Shown: positions 56,826 to 64,000 of the stretch, in pieces | Numbering within the stretch: position 1 is the stretch's first letter | How the letters are laid out: every line of letters begins with the position of its first letter | Assembly (NCBI RefSeq): GCF_003989135.1 | Contig: NZ_RYZZ01000004.1 | Location: 1 to 64,000, forward strand | Length of the DNA: 64,000 nucleotides | Reading direction: 5' to 3' | Origin: Peribacillus cavernae | GTDB lineage: Bacteria > Bacillota > Bacilli > Bacillales > DSM-1321 | The notes under the pieces: model-generated | What the model was told of the DNA's origin: nothing | The model's database searches: none | What the model saw: only the letters and a program-made list of their open reading frames with translations | Made by a program: the position numbers and the translations under genes

Positions 56826-57032
56826 TTAGTCTTTATAGTCGTCATAGTCTTTATAATCGTCATAGTCTTTATAGTCGCCATATTGATAATTAAAATCTCT
56901 TACATCAAAATTACCGAATATTTTTTTAATACTAGAAATAATTAGTAGCGTTCCTAATGTTTGATTTATGTTAGAATCAGGTGCTAGATCCATTATTTCT
57001 TGATAATTGCGAAACACTTTTTTTTCTCTCAT
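56826..57032 (-). CDS. 68-residue protein with C-terminal YDDYKD repeats, candidate modified peptide
   Basis: Starts MREKKVFRNYQEIMDLAPDS at 57032, where GGGGAGA lies 8 bases upstream; longer frames have no site. A leader-like first 45 residues contains a hydrophobic stretch (LGTLLIISSIKKI) and ends with FNYQ. Three hexapeptides follow: YGDYKD, YDDYKD, YDDYKD. They are the very C terminus. No cysteine. Net charge of the tail is strongly negative, with one Lys per repeat. It is 118 bases downstream of an ATP-grasp ligase on the same strand, with a terminator after it. I do not recognise the family. It may be the substrate of the ligase(s); this is inference. Confidence 0.7.
   Translation of the reverse strand: MREKKVFRNYQEIMDLAPDSNINQTLGTLLIISSIKKIFGNFDVRDFNYQYGDYKDYDDYKDYDDYKD
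56829..56882 (-). repeat. three 18-bp tandem repeats inside the small gene
   Basis: GTCTTTATAGTCGTCATA is repeated three times with two base changes. Each unit encodes one hexapeptide of the tail. Confidence 0.9.
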
Positions 57033-57150
57033 TAACGTATCTCCCCTAAATTTGTTATTTTGTCCATATATACAAATATGCATTTTTGGCGTGGCTTGCT
57101 TGGATAGATGCCTCGTAGGAAACAAAGAATTTTTTCATGCTTCGGAATGT

Positions 57151-58371
57151 CTATATCGGTTCAAGGTTAAACTGGATTTGCTTAGCTGCTTCCTGAGCCG
57201 CTTTCTTCGCTTCTTTTTCAACATCTGAGGAAGCTAATACGTATCCGTAACGGTCACCCATGGATAATGGGGGGCGGAGTATCTTTCCCTGCCGCGGTTT
57301 TATAAAAACTTCTTCAACTCCAGGATATCTTGAAGCACGAGCCACACCTGTCACATTAACCAGCCTTCCTTCGGATTTTACAGTTATATAATGGACATAT
57401 ACGGACTTACTATGTTTTCTAGTAAGATTGGGTGTATTCCCCAGGAATAACTGAATCGTTTCTTCTATCAAGTTAATTCCATATCCGACCTCAATGATGC
57501 GATTCATCGCACCTCCTGAAATCCGCGGGTTGACTTCAATTAGTTTCCATTCTCCTTGTACGAAACGCATTTCAAAATGGCAAGCACCATTTTTCATTCG
57601 AAAAGCCTGCACAATCGCATTCACTGTTTCGTAAATATCATCATATACTTGTTTTTTTATATCTGATAATAAGCTATAACCCGTTACGATAAAACGTTTT
57701 TGAAAGGTAATTTCCTGTTTAATAACCGCGACAATATGCACTTTACCATCATGAACTAATGTTTCAATTAAATACTGAGGGCCCGTTAAATATTCCTCCA
57801 CTAAAATAGGTGTGTCTTCATACTTGTTTGATAATCTTTTCATCGACATTCTTAATTGAATTTTATTATTCGCCAATAGAACATCTTTTGATCCTGCTGA
57901 GACAGGTGACTTTACAATTAACGGTAAATGCCCGGTCTGTTTGTGGATAAAAGTTCTTAAGGAATCGTTTGGTGAATAAATAGAAAAGTAAGGCGACATA
58001 GAAAAATCCTTAAGGAGGTTTCGTGTTAACACTTTATCTTCCATATTCAGAATAGAATGGGATGAGACAACACTCGTACAGAATTCTTCGGCCAAAGTTG
58101 CTGCCAGATGAACATAAGGGTCTATAAAACTTAGAATGGATTTGATTATATTCCCCCTTTTTTCCAACTTAATGATGTTTTCTTTTAATAACTCGTAATT
58201 CGACAAATCTGTGAAAATCATTTGATGTACGTCAGGAAATTCTAACCTTTGCTGCACAAATTGTTGTTTATCAGTTAATAACACTGTGAAAAAACCAAGA
58301 CGCTCCGCTGCTCTAATCGCTTCTCTGGTTGACCCTGATTTATTAGTACCTACAAAAATAATCGTGTTCAT
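57151..58371 (-). CDS. ATP-grasp ligase (amino-acid-ligase/carbamoyl-phosphate-synthase-like)
   Basis: 406 residues. N-terminal Rossmann-like part (MNTIIFVGTNKSGSTREAI; FFTVLLTDKQ), ATP-grasp core with LPLIVKSPVSAGSKDV (about 160-175), LVEEYLTGPQYLIETLV (about 197) and the Mg-binding CHFEMRF...LIEVNPRISGGAMNRI (about 278). The C-terminal domain resembles that of L-amino-acid ligases (MGDRYGYVLASS). Such enzymes join a carboxylate to an amine through an acyl phosphate. Neighbours: the small repeat peptide downstream on the same strand and a divergent YheC/D-type ATP-grasp gene. The substrate is unknown. The ribosome site is weak (GGGTGGG, 13 bases before the ATG). Confidence 0.85.
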   Translation of the reverse strand: MNTIIFVGTNKSGSTREAIRAAERLGFFTVLLTDKQQFVQQRLEFPDVHQMIFTDLSNYELLKENIIKLEKRGNIIKSILSFIDPYVHLAATLAEEFCTSVVSSHSILNMEDKVLTRNLLKDFSMSPYFSIYSPNDSLRTFIHKQTGHLPLIVKSPVSAGSKDVLLANNKIQLRMSMKRLSNKYEDTPILVEEYLTGPQYLIETLVHDGKVHIVAVIKQEITFQKRFIVTGYSLLSDIKKQVYDDIYETVNAIVQAFRMKNGACHFEMRFVQGEWKLIEVNPRISGGAMNRIIEVGYGINLIEETIQLFLGNTPNLTRKHSKSVYVHYITVKSEGRLVNVTGVARASRYPGVEEVFIKPRQGKILRPPLSMGDRYGYVLASSDVEKEAKKAAQEAAKQIQFNLEPI

Positions 58372-58415
58372 AATTTATTTATCCCACCCAAATATGCCAA
58401 TTTTTTCACTGTCTG

Positions 58416-58424
58416 CATAAGGTA
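58416..58424 (+). promoter_or_regulatory. weak candidate sporulation-type -10 element
   Basis: CATAAGGTA fits the CATA-NNN-TA pattern of sigma-K -10 boxes in the 168-base divergent spacer. No clear -35 (AC about 16 bases upstream) accompanies it, so support is low. Confidence 0.2.
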
Positions 58425-58539
58425 GGATATAAATTTAGGACAATAATGGTTCTTGAAAAACAGAAAAATAGGAATACAAAAACGCCCCTTTTAATATTTT
58501 TATGTAAAGGCATTATAAAAAAGGTGGGATATAGCAGTT

Positions 58540-59583
58540 ATGACCTTAATTGGCATGCTTCATCATCGAACTGATCCGCAAAAAGTGAGAAAAGCCTATG
58601 CCTATTCCGTTGTTGCAAAGGCTGAAGGCGTGAACTTTTTTTACTTTACGCCAGGAAAAGTCAATATCGATACCGAAACAATCATCGGAAAAGTTTATGA
58701 AAACGGTGAGTGGATAGATAAAGAATTTCCTTTTCCTGATGTGATTTATAATGCGCGTTATCCGGTAAGTGATAAACAGGACGATATTATCCGTTATTTA
58801 TACAAAAGGATCCCAGTTACAAGTCATTACGTCGGAGATAAATTACATGTATATCACAAAATAAAAAGAGGAAAGGATTTTGAACAATACCTGATACCTA
58901 CAGATGAGTTAACTAATACCAAAAAATTGACTGACATGCTTGGCCTTTATCAAAAAGTAATTATTAAACCAGCGTCTGGACATCAAGGCGAAGGTATTGT
59001 TTTTATTGAAAAAACCGGAAAGGGAACATACACAATTAATGAGTCAGGGCAAATCTCAACATCCAATAAAGAGGAGATGCTAAACTTGGTGTCTCAAAAA
59101 ATGAAAGAACGAGAATATGTAGTCCAACGATTTCTTACTTTTCAAATGAAATCGGGTCAGGTATATGATTTCCGTTTGCATGTGCAAAAAAATGGGGAAG
59201 GCAAATGGACTATTACCTCTATTTTTCCACGGATAGGTCCAATTGGTACGATTACATCAAATATGGGTAGCGGCGGCTATACCGGTTTCTTTGATGAATT
59301 TTTACAAAAAGAGTACAAAAATGCCTGGTATGATATGAAACGAAAGCTTGAGCAGTTCTCCATAAGTTTTTCCAACCACTTTGATAATTTATATGATGAT
59401 GTATCGTTTGATGAATTAGGCATCGATGTAGGCGTCGATGAGGATCGAAAATTGTGGGTGATTGAAGTAAATTGGAGACCAGGTCCGCCTGTCATATTTA
59501 ATTGTGAATTGGATGTTGCCAGGAATGCAGTCCTATACGCTAAATATTTGGCTGAAAAGAAAAAGAGGAAGCCTGCCAAATGA
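58540..59583 (+). CDS. YheC/YheD-family ATP-grasp protein (spore-coat-associated type)
   Basis: 347 residues. Family features are LIGMLHHRTDPQKVRKAYAY near the N terminus, KVIIKPASGHQGEGIVFIEK (about 147-166), YDFRLHVQKNGEGKWTI (about 208), PRIGPIGTITSNMGSGG and VIEVNWRPGPPVIF (about 307-320, metal-binding Glu/Asn). B. subtilis YheC and YheD are endospore-coat-associated. The enzyme should ligate an amine to a carboxylate. Divergent from another ATP-grasp gene and near a small repeat protein. AAAGGTGGG lies 11 bases before the ATG. Confidence 0.88.
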   Translation: MTLIGMLHHRTDPQKVRKAYAYSVVAKAEGVNFFYFTPGKVNIDTETIIGKVYENGEWIDKEFPFPDVIYNARYPVSDKQDDIIRYLYKRIPVTSHYVGDKLHVYHKIKRGKDFEQYLIPTDELTNTKKLTDMLGLYQKVIIKPASGHQGEGIVFIEKTGKGTYTINESGQISTSNKEEMLNLVSQKMKEREYVVQRFLTFQMKSGQVYDFRLHVQKNGEGKWTITSIFPRIGPIGTITSNMGSGGYTGFFDEFLQKEYKNAWYDMKRKLEQFSISFSNHFDNLYDDVSFDELGIDVGVDEDRKLWVIEVNWRPGPPVIFNCELDVARNAVLYAKYLAEKKKRKPAK

Positions 59584-59589
59584 TGGTGT

Positions 59590-59623
59590 AAAAACAGGTG
59601 GCCCTATAGGGCCACCTGTTTTT
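59590..59623. terminator. bidirectional terminator
   Basis: AAAACAGGTGGCCC pairs perfectly with GGGCCACCTGTTTT around TATA. Confidence 0.9.
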
Positions 59624-59628
59624 AGGTC

Positions 59629-59946
59629 TCAGATGTTTTTGTGTGTGAAGTCGATTACCGTGCCTGTGGAAGCATCAGCAACAAATTCGAATTGCTCCCG
59701 CTTGCCCTCGTTATGGCGGGTAATGCCGCCTCTGTACACCTGGTAATCCAAATCGAATTTTTCATAGGTTTCCGGTTTCATGAGGATCCAGGAACCATAG
59801 ATTTTGCCATCTTTCTTGACAGCGGATTTAACATTTTCCAGCACTTTTTCAGGAGAAGGATTACCTGATTGTTCCCATATTTGTTTTCCAGCATATCCTG
59901 CGGCGAATCCCGCTACCGCACCGAGCAGCAAGGTTTTCCAATTCAT
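59629..59946 (-). CDS. ytzB: YtzB-like membrane-anchored protein with PepSY-type domain
   Basis: 105 residues. One N-terminal membrane helix (TLLLGAVAGFAAGYAGKQI) then a small alpha/beta domain with GKIYGSWILMKPETYEKF and DYQVYRGGITRHNEGKREQF, like the PepSY-related YtzB family near ytoP. GGAGGGG precedes the ATG. PepSY domains often inhibit peptidases; the target is unknown. Confidence 0.8.
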   Translation of the reverse strand: MNWKTLLLGAVAGFAAGYAGKQIWEQSGNPSPEKVLENVKSAVKKDGKIYGSWILMKPETYEKFDLDYQVYRGGITRHNEGKREQFEFVADASTGTVIDFTHKNI

Positions 59947-60137
59947 ACTTATTCCCCTCCAAAATAGTTATTGAATAATCTTCTTCTAGTATACAAAAGA
60001 ATAAAAGGATTGACTAACAACAGGAGTTATTTTTTAGCACCGAAAGATCAACCAGTTAAAGAATAGTAACCGACAATAATTTTCTGTAAAATAAAGATGT
60101 ACATAAAATCGTTTTGATTAAGGGGCAGTGAGATGAA

Positions 60138-61211
60138 TTGAATCAGGAAACGTTAACACTATTTAAGACTTTGACGGAATTGCCTGGCGCACCCGGAAAT
60201 GAACATGCTGTTAGAAAATTCATGCGATCGGAGCTGGAGAAGTATACAGAAGAAATCGTCCAGGACAATCTGGGCGGAATTTTTGGCGTCAAAAAAGGAG
60301 ATTCTGAAGGACCGCGGGTTCTTGTCGCTGGGCATATGGATGAAGTGGGTTTTATGGTTACATCAATAACAGAAAACGGAATGATTCGTTTCCAGACTCT
60401 GGGCGGTTGGTGGAGCCAGGTGCTGCTGGCCCAAAGAGTACAAATCATAACGAACAACGGCCCGGTCGTCGGTGTGATTGGTTCTACACCGCCGCATTTG
60501 CTTGAAGAAGCCCAGCGTTCTAAGCCGATGGATATCAAACATATGCTGATCGATATTGGTGCTGATGATAAGCAGGATGTGACTAAGATAGGTGTTAAGC
60601 CCGGCCAGCAAATTGTCCCTGTTTTTCCGTTTACCCCGATGGCAAATAAGAAAAAAATCCTTGCTAAAGCATGGGATAATCGCTATGGATGCGGTCTGGC
60701 GATCGAGTTGTTGAAAGACCTGAAAGATGAAACATTGCCGAATACCTTGTATTCAGGTGCGACTGTCCAGGAAGAAGTGGGGGCAAGAGGCGCCGAAACA
60801 GCTGCTTTTATGCTTAAACCTGATATTTTCTTTGCGTTGGATGCCAGTCCGGCAAACGATATGTCTGGAAATAAATCAGAATTTGGCCAGCTTGGCAAGG
60901 GGGCCTTACTGCGTATTCTTGACCGTTCCATGGTGCCCCATAACGGCATGCGTGAATTTATTCTCGATACCGCTGAGTCGTACCAAATCCCTTACCAGTA
61001 TTACGTTTCCCAGGGCGGTACGGATGCTGGAAAAGTACATCTCGCAAACGGAGGAGTACCGAGCGGGGTGATCGGCATATGTTCCCGTTACATTCATACC
61101 CATGCAGCGATGATCCATGTGGATGATTACGCCGCAGCACGCGAGCTGATTGGCAAGCTTGTAAGGGGATGTGATAAAACGACAGTGGCAAGTATCAGAA
61201 ATAACGGGTGA
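60138..61211 (+). CDS. ytoP: M42 family glutamyl aminopeptidase YtoP
   Basis: 357 residues from a TTG start (GGGGCAGTGAGA upstream is a modest site). Dinuclear zinc sites are shown by [11 protein letters not shown] (about 65), WDNRYGCG (about 179), QEEVGARGA (catalytic Glu, about 211) and [11 protein letters not shown] (about 233). These enzymes form large tetrahedral dodecamers that trim peptides in the cytoplasm. B. subtilis ytoP is the counterpart. Confidence 0.93.
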   Translation: MNQETLTLFKTLTELPGAPGNEHAVRKFMRSELEKYTEEIVQDNLGGIFGVKKGDSEGPRVLVAGHMDEVGFMVTSITENGMIRFQTLGGWWSQVLLAQRVQIITNNGPVVGVIGSTPPHLLEEAQRSKPMDIKHMLIDIGADDKQDVTKIGVKPGQQIVPVFPFTPMANKKKILAKAWDNRYGCGLAIELLKDLKDETLPNTLYSGATVQEEVGARGAETAAFMLKPDIFFALDASPANDMSGNKSEFGQLGKGALLRILDRSMVPHNGMREFILDTAESYQIPYQYYVSQGGTDAGKVHLANGGVPSGVIGICSRYIHTHAAMIHVDDYAAARELIGKLVRGCDKTTVASIRNNG

Positions 61212-61312
61212 ATGATTGCTGGCTTTCGGAATTAGTTAAACTATACTGGAAGGCCAGCTTTTGTATGAAAATGCTCATAGGCCAATATGAATATAAAAAA
61301 TGAAAGCTGCAT

Positions 61313-61353
61313 AAAAAATCCTTGTCAGGATAATAAGCTGACAAGGATTTTTT
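61313..61353. terminator. bidirectional terminator
   Basis: AAAAAATCCTTGTCAG pairs with CTGACAAGGATTTTTT. Confidence 0.9.
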
Positions 61354-61358
61354 CGTTT

Positions 61359-61799
61359 TTAATCAAAGATATAAGACAAGACTTTTAAAGCCTGGTTTAC
61401 GGATTCAACCGTAACATTCGCTTTGCGGGAAAGCTCTTTTAGCGGATGATGCAGTTCCTGCGGCCGGATCAGGATCAGCGGTTTTCCGAGAGATACGGCA
61501 GCACTTGCATCCATTGCTGTATTCCACTGTTTATACTTCTCGCCGAACAGGGCTATGATAAGATCTGATTTCTTCATAAGCAGCTCGGTGCGAAGATTAT
61601 TCACACTGGAAGCCGAAGCATCTTTCAGGATGCTCGAAGGCTGGGAGCCTAGGATTTCTTCGCCGATATTGTCTGAACGTTCATGGTCTTCCATCGGACC
61701 GACAAAATCCAGCGGAAGCTGCAATGCTTCCACTTTTTCCTTCAATTCATTCCTCCAATTCGTATGAATTTCTCCTGCTAAGTAAACGGTCATTTTCAT
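61359..61799 (-). CDS. ytoQ: YtoQ family protein
   Basis: 146 residues. Starts MKMTVYLAGEIHTNWRNELK and contains MKKSDLIIALFGEKYKQWNT, which match the YtoQ family, distantly like nucleoside 2-deoxyribosyltransferases. GGAGG lies 7 bases before the ATG. Reaction unknown. Terminator shared with ytoP. Confidence 0.87.
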   Translation of the reverse strand: MKMTVYLAGEIHTNWRNELKEKVEALQLPLDFVGPMEDHERSDNIGEEILGSQPSSILKDASASSVNNLRTELLMKKSDLIIALFGEKYKQWNTAMDASAAVSLGKPLILIRPQELHHPLKELSRKANVTVESVNQALKVLSYIFD

Positions 61800-61858
61800 A
61801 ATAACGCCTCCATACTCATTTGATGTGTTTCTTATACTTAGTTAGTTTTCCTATTCTT

Positions 61859-61990
61859 TCATTCCGGAAACTTCTTTTTTGTGTTCATCGTTTTTTTGTT
61901 TGCCAGATTAAATTGGGAAACGACAGATTGGAACGGCAAAGCCGCGGCCTGCATCCCCTGCCCTGCTGATTCAATAGCAGCATTTAAGAA
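61859..61990 (-). other. short coding-like stretch of unknown origin
   Basis: A minus-strand frame reads AAIESAGQGMQAAALPFQSV then VSQFNLANKKTMNTKKKFPE and stops. It looks coding but lacks an obvious start except an internal ATG with GGGCAGGGG directly before it. It may be a decayed gene or a very short one. The rest of the 61800-62244 spacer shows nothing clear. Confidence 0.25.
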
Positions 61991-62244
61991 AATGAAATAA
62001 TTACTATATTATATAATTTAATCCTCATCAAAACAATAGAAGTTTGATAGGAATAGGCTTAAGGTTGGAGTATCGAAAAAGTAATTGAACCGAAAAAAAC
62101 GTTTGAAGCGGGTTAAATGATGAAAGACTCGGATTTCAAGTTGCATTATTGGTCTGGTTCAAGCTTGTCTGGTATCATCAAAATAGTATTTGCTAACACT
62201 AGCATTAACGATTAAATGATAGAGATGATGAGGAGAGAATAGAA

Positions 62245-62556
62245 ATGAAACAATTGGAATCAATGGAACAATTTGATGAAATGAAGAATACAGGCAAGCA
62301 TATCTTTTTATTTTCGGCAGATTGGTGCCCTGATTGCCGTGCGATAGAACCTGTCCTTCCTGATATAGAAAGTAATCATACGGAATATGATTTCGTATAC
62401 GTCGACCGTGATAAGTTCATTGATATATGCTCGGCCAATGATATCTTTGGAATCCCAAGCTTCCTTGCTTTTGAGGATGGCAAAGAATTAGGACGTTTTG
62501 TCAGTAAGGACCGTAAAACACAAGAGGAAATTGAAGATTTCATTCAATCATTATAA
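62245..62556 (+). CDS. ytpP: thioredoxin-family protein YtpP
   Basis: 103 residues, thioredoxin fold. Active site WCPDC (Cys28, Cys31) and cis-Pro in FGIPSFLAF. The CPDC sequence differs from the CGPC of main thioredoxin. GAGGAGAG lies before the ATG. Cytoplasmic thiol oxidoreductase, partner unknown. Corresponds to B. subtilis ytpP, before ytpQ. Confidence 0.93.
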   Translation: MKQLESMEQFDEMKNTGKHIFLFSADWCPDCRAIEPVLPDIESNHTEYDFVYVDRDKFIDICSANDIFGIPSFLAFEDGKELGRFVSKDRKTQEEIEDFIQSL

Positions 62557-62603
62557 TGGGTTCACCCCCGTCAACCGATGGGGGCAATTTATCTTTTGAT
62601 CAG

Positions 62604-62860
62604 TATAGACGTGGCGGGTGTTAGTCGACGTTCCTTTCTACAAGAAAAGAAAATAACTTTTTCAATGTGTACTGGTGTCTAGCGCAAGCAGCCTAGCCCC
62701 GACGCACAGGACGTGCTAGTGCCGACGAAGACATGAGGACGTGGCGGTCTTAGTCGGCCTCGAGGTCATAAGCCAATCATCTGATGGGGAGAAGATCGCT
62801 CCCCATACAGATGCTCGTCTTATGCTTGTCGGGGCTGAGCAAGGCGCTTGCGCTTTTCTA
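62604..62860 (+). repeat. GC-rich hairpin repeat, copy D
   Basis: Longest direct-strand copy: GACGTGGCGG...GTCGACGTTCC, then TGTCTAGCGC, CAGGACGTGCTAG, GACGAAGACATGAGGACG, CGAGGTCATAAGCC and the GATGGGGAG/CTCCCCAT hairpin, ending GCGCTTGCGCTTTTCT. It lies between ytpP and ytpQ. Confidence 0.85.
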
Positions 62861-63022
62861 CAAGAAAAGAAAATAACTTTTTCAATGTGTACTGGGTGTC
62901 TAGCTCCAGCGCCTAGCCCCTCGAGGTCATAAGCCAATCATCTGATGGGGAGAAGATCGCTCCGCATACAGATGCTCGTCTTATGCTTGTCGGGGCTGAG
63001 CAAGGCGCTTGCGCTTTTCTTT
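62861..63022 (+). repeat. GC-rich hairpin repeat, copy E, tandem to D
   Basis: Starts with an almost exact second copy of ACAAGAAAAGAAAATAACTT and the following 25 bases seen in D. It then gives TGTCTAGCTCCAGCGCC and the hairpin CATAAGCC...CTTATG. The middle GACGAAGACAT module is missing. Ends GCGCTTGCGCTTTTCTT just before the ytpQ ribosome site. Confidence 0.85.
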
Positions 63023-63038
63023 TAAGGAGGGACCAAAT

Positions 63039-63845
63039 TTGAAAATGGATGGAAAGAAAATGAAGAACATTTTGAAGGAGCGGCTTGATTCGGATAACCG
63101 GACTTTCAGCTTTGATAGCAAAAAAGATGTCCTTCGTATCGAGAATGCTTTAACAGGCAAAGGAATCTCGATAGAATTGCCCGGGATTATTGCAAAATGG
63201 GAAACACTCAAGGAAAAAGCGATTGACGAAGTGGTTTATTATGTGGAAGAAGCATTGAAAGTAATGGGAGAAGAACAAACACTTGAAGGCCGGGAAAAAC
63301 AGATCTTTCCGGTCATCAGATCTACTTCATTTCCGGATGAAGCAGCCGAAGGGAATCAGTTCCTTTTCGACGAGCACACAGCGGAAACAAGAATTTATTA
63401 TGCGCTCGACCTTGGCAATACGTATCGCTTAATTGATCAGCAGCTGCTGAAGAAAGAAAATTGGCGTCCTGAGCGTATCCGCCAGGTAGCCCGATTTAAC
63501 GTCCGTTCGCTTTCGGCACCGATCAAATCGGACACAGTGGCAGGCAATACGTTTTATTTCTTGAATACAAACGATGGATACGACGCAAGCAGGATTTTAA
63601 ACGATGCGTGGTTAAGAGAGATGAAAGGAAAAATGAAAGGCACGATGGCCCTCGCTATTCCTCATCAGGATGTTATCATTATCGCAGATGTAGAAAATGA
63701 TACAGGATATGATATACTAGCACAAATGGCGATGAGTTTTTTTGCCAGCGGGCATGTTCCGATCACGGCCTTATCCTTCCTGTATGAAGAAGAAGGGCTT
63801 GAGCCTGTTTTTATCCTGGCCAAAAACAAAAGCCGCAAGGAGTAA
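63039..63845 (+). CDS. ytpQ: DUF1444 family protein YtpQ
   Basis: 268 residues from a TTG start with AAGGAGG 8 bases upstream. Conserved stretches are [17 protein letters not shown] (about 85-101), [16 protein letters not shown] and [19 protein letters not shown]. This is the DUF1444/YtpQ family of unknown function. In B. subtilis ytpR follows; the window ends too soon to see it (63846-64000 shows no confident gene). Confidence 0.9.
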   Translation: MKMDGKKMKNILKERLDSDNRTFSFDSKKDVLRIENALTGKGISIELPGIIAKWETLKEKAIDEVVYYVEEALKVMGEEQTLEGREKQIFPVIRSTSFPDEAAEGNQFLFDEHTAETRIYYALDLGNTYRLIDQQLLKKENWRPERIRQVARFNVRSLSAPIKSDTVAGNTFYFLNTNDGYDASRILNDAWLREMKGKMKGTMALAIPHQDVIIIADVENDTGYDILAQMAMSFFASGHVPITALSFLYEEEGLEPVFILAKNKSRKE

Positions 63846-64000
63846 GAATAAACTGTTCTTTTCAATGATATTTTATGAGGAATGGAAACGATGCAGGGGG
63901 ACTTTTTATTTATACAGCATAGGATATTGCTTGTATGAATAAGAGTTTATCCCTGTTTTTTTGTTATTCTTATGCCATTGCGTCTCATTTTACAGGACAA

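Noticed and set aside
56829..56876. The YKD-rich tail resembles a 3xFLAG epitope tag (DYKDDDDK), suggesting an engineered construct.
   Set aside because: The repeats are YDDYKD, not DYKDHDG/DYKDDDDK. The gene has a native leader, ribosome site and terminator and sits in natural flanking sequence with no vector parts.

Overview
The window is 64 kb of chromosome from a low-to-medium GC, endospore-forming Firmicute. It is most likely a Bacillus-related member of the Bacillaceae. The reasons are gene order and content: a rRNA operon end followed by a 21-gene tRNA array in the order of the B. subtilis trnB cluster, then a long stretch whose order follows the B. subtilis yt* region (men genes, luxS, ytkD, ytlA/C/D, ytmA/B, pckA, metK, ytoA, ytpA/B, ytqA, leuS, ytgP, ythP, ytlP to ytmP, trmB, ytoP, ytoQ, ytpP, ytpQ). 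Sporulation genes are scattered throughout (yteA, cse60, a Spo0E-like gene, racA, YheC/D-type ATP-grasp). Gene names are from memory of these families; no database was searched.

Layout. 1-2240: 3' end of a 5S rRNA, 21 tRNA genes and a terminator. 2.3-11.1 kb: yteA and menA on the minus strand, and divergent menF-menD-menH-menB plus menE, which together cover most of menaquinone synthesis. 11.4-15.2 kb: a small unknown gene, then a C4-dicarboxylate sensing set (dctS-dctR divergent from dctB) without its permease. 15.2-20.9 kb: zinc-binding lipoprotein with a Zur-like box, yidD, luxS, ytzI, dps and several small genes. 21.2-25.1 kb: ytlA-ytlC-ytlD ABC importer, ytmA, ytmB. 25.2-28.7 kb: pckA and metK, the latter behind a SAM riboswitch with an unusually long arm. 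28.9-37.6 kb: ytoA, ytpA-ytpB (phospholipase and sesquarterpene synthase), ytqA, leuS behind a T-box leader, psiE, a rhodanese and cse60. 37.7-45.9 kb: a cysteine-synthase-like gene, a truncated and frameshifted methionine-synthase-like pseudogene, ytfP, a chemoreceptor, the flippase ytgP/murJ and a pseudouridine synthase. 45.9-49.5 kb: a decaying patch with 20-bp tandem repeats, an ABC ATPase whose permease partner is internally deleted, a DinB fragment, racA and a spore-coat-like fragment. 49.5-56.7 kb: pepV, dat, thpR, ytlQ, ytlR, ytmP, ytzH, trmB. 56.8-59.6 kb: the most unusual locus, described below. 59.6-63.8 kb: ytzB, ytoP, ytoQ, ytpP, ytpQ.

The locus most worth a second look is 56.8-59.6 kb. 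A minus-strand pair encodes an ATP-grasp ligase of the amino-acid-ligase type and a 68-residue protein ending in three near-identical hexapeptides (Y-G/D-D-Y-K-D). A strong hairpin follows it. Divergently, a second ATP-grasp enzyme of the YheC/YheD spore-coat-associated type is encoded. The pairing of ligases with a small repeat-tailed acidic peptide looks like a peptide-modification cassette, possibly acting at the spore surface. This is inference from architecture.

A second non-genic theme is a family of GC-rich hairpin repeats. Copies lie at about 9.3, 21.0, 33.8, 62.6 and 62.9 kb. Their outer stem is conserved while the inner stem changes sequence yet still pairs. No CRISPR array, insertion sequence or prophage was seen.
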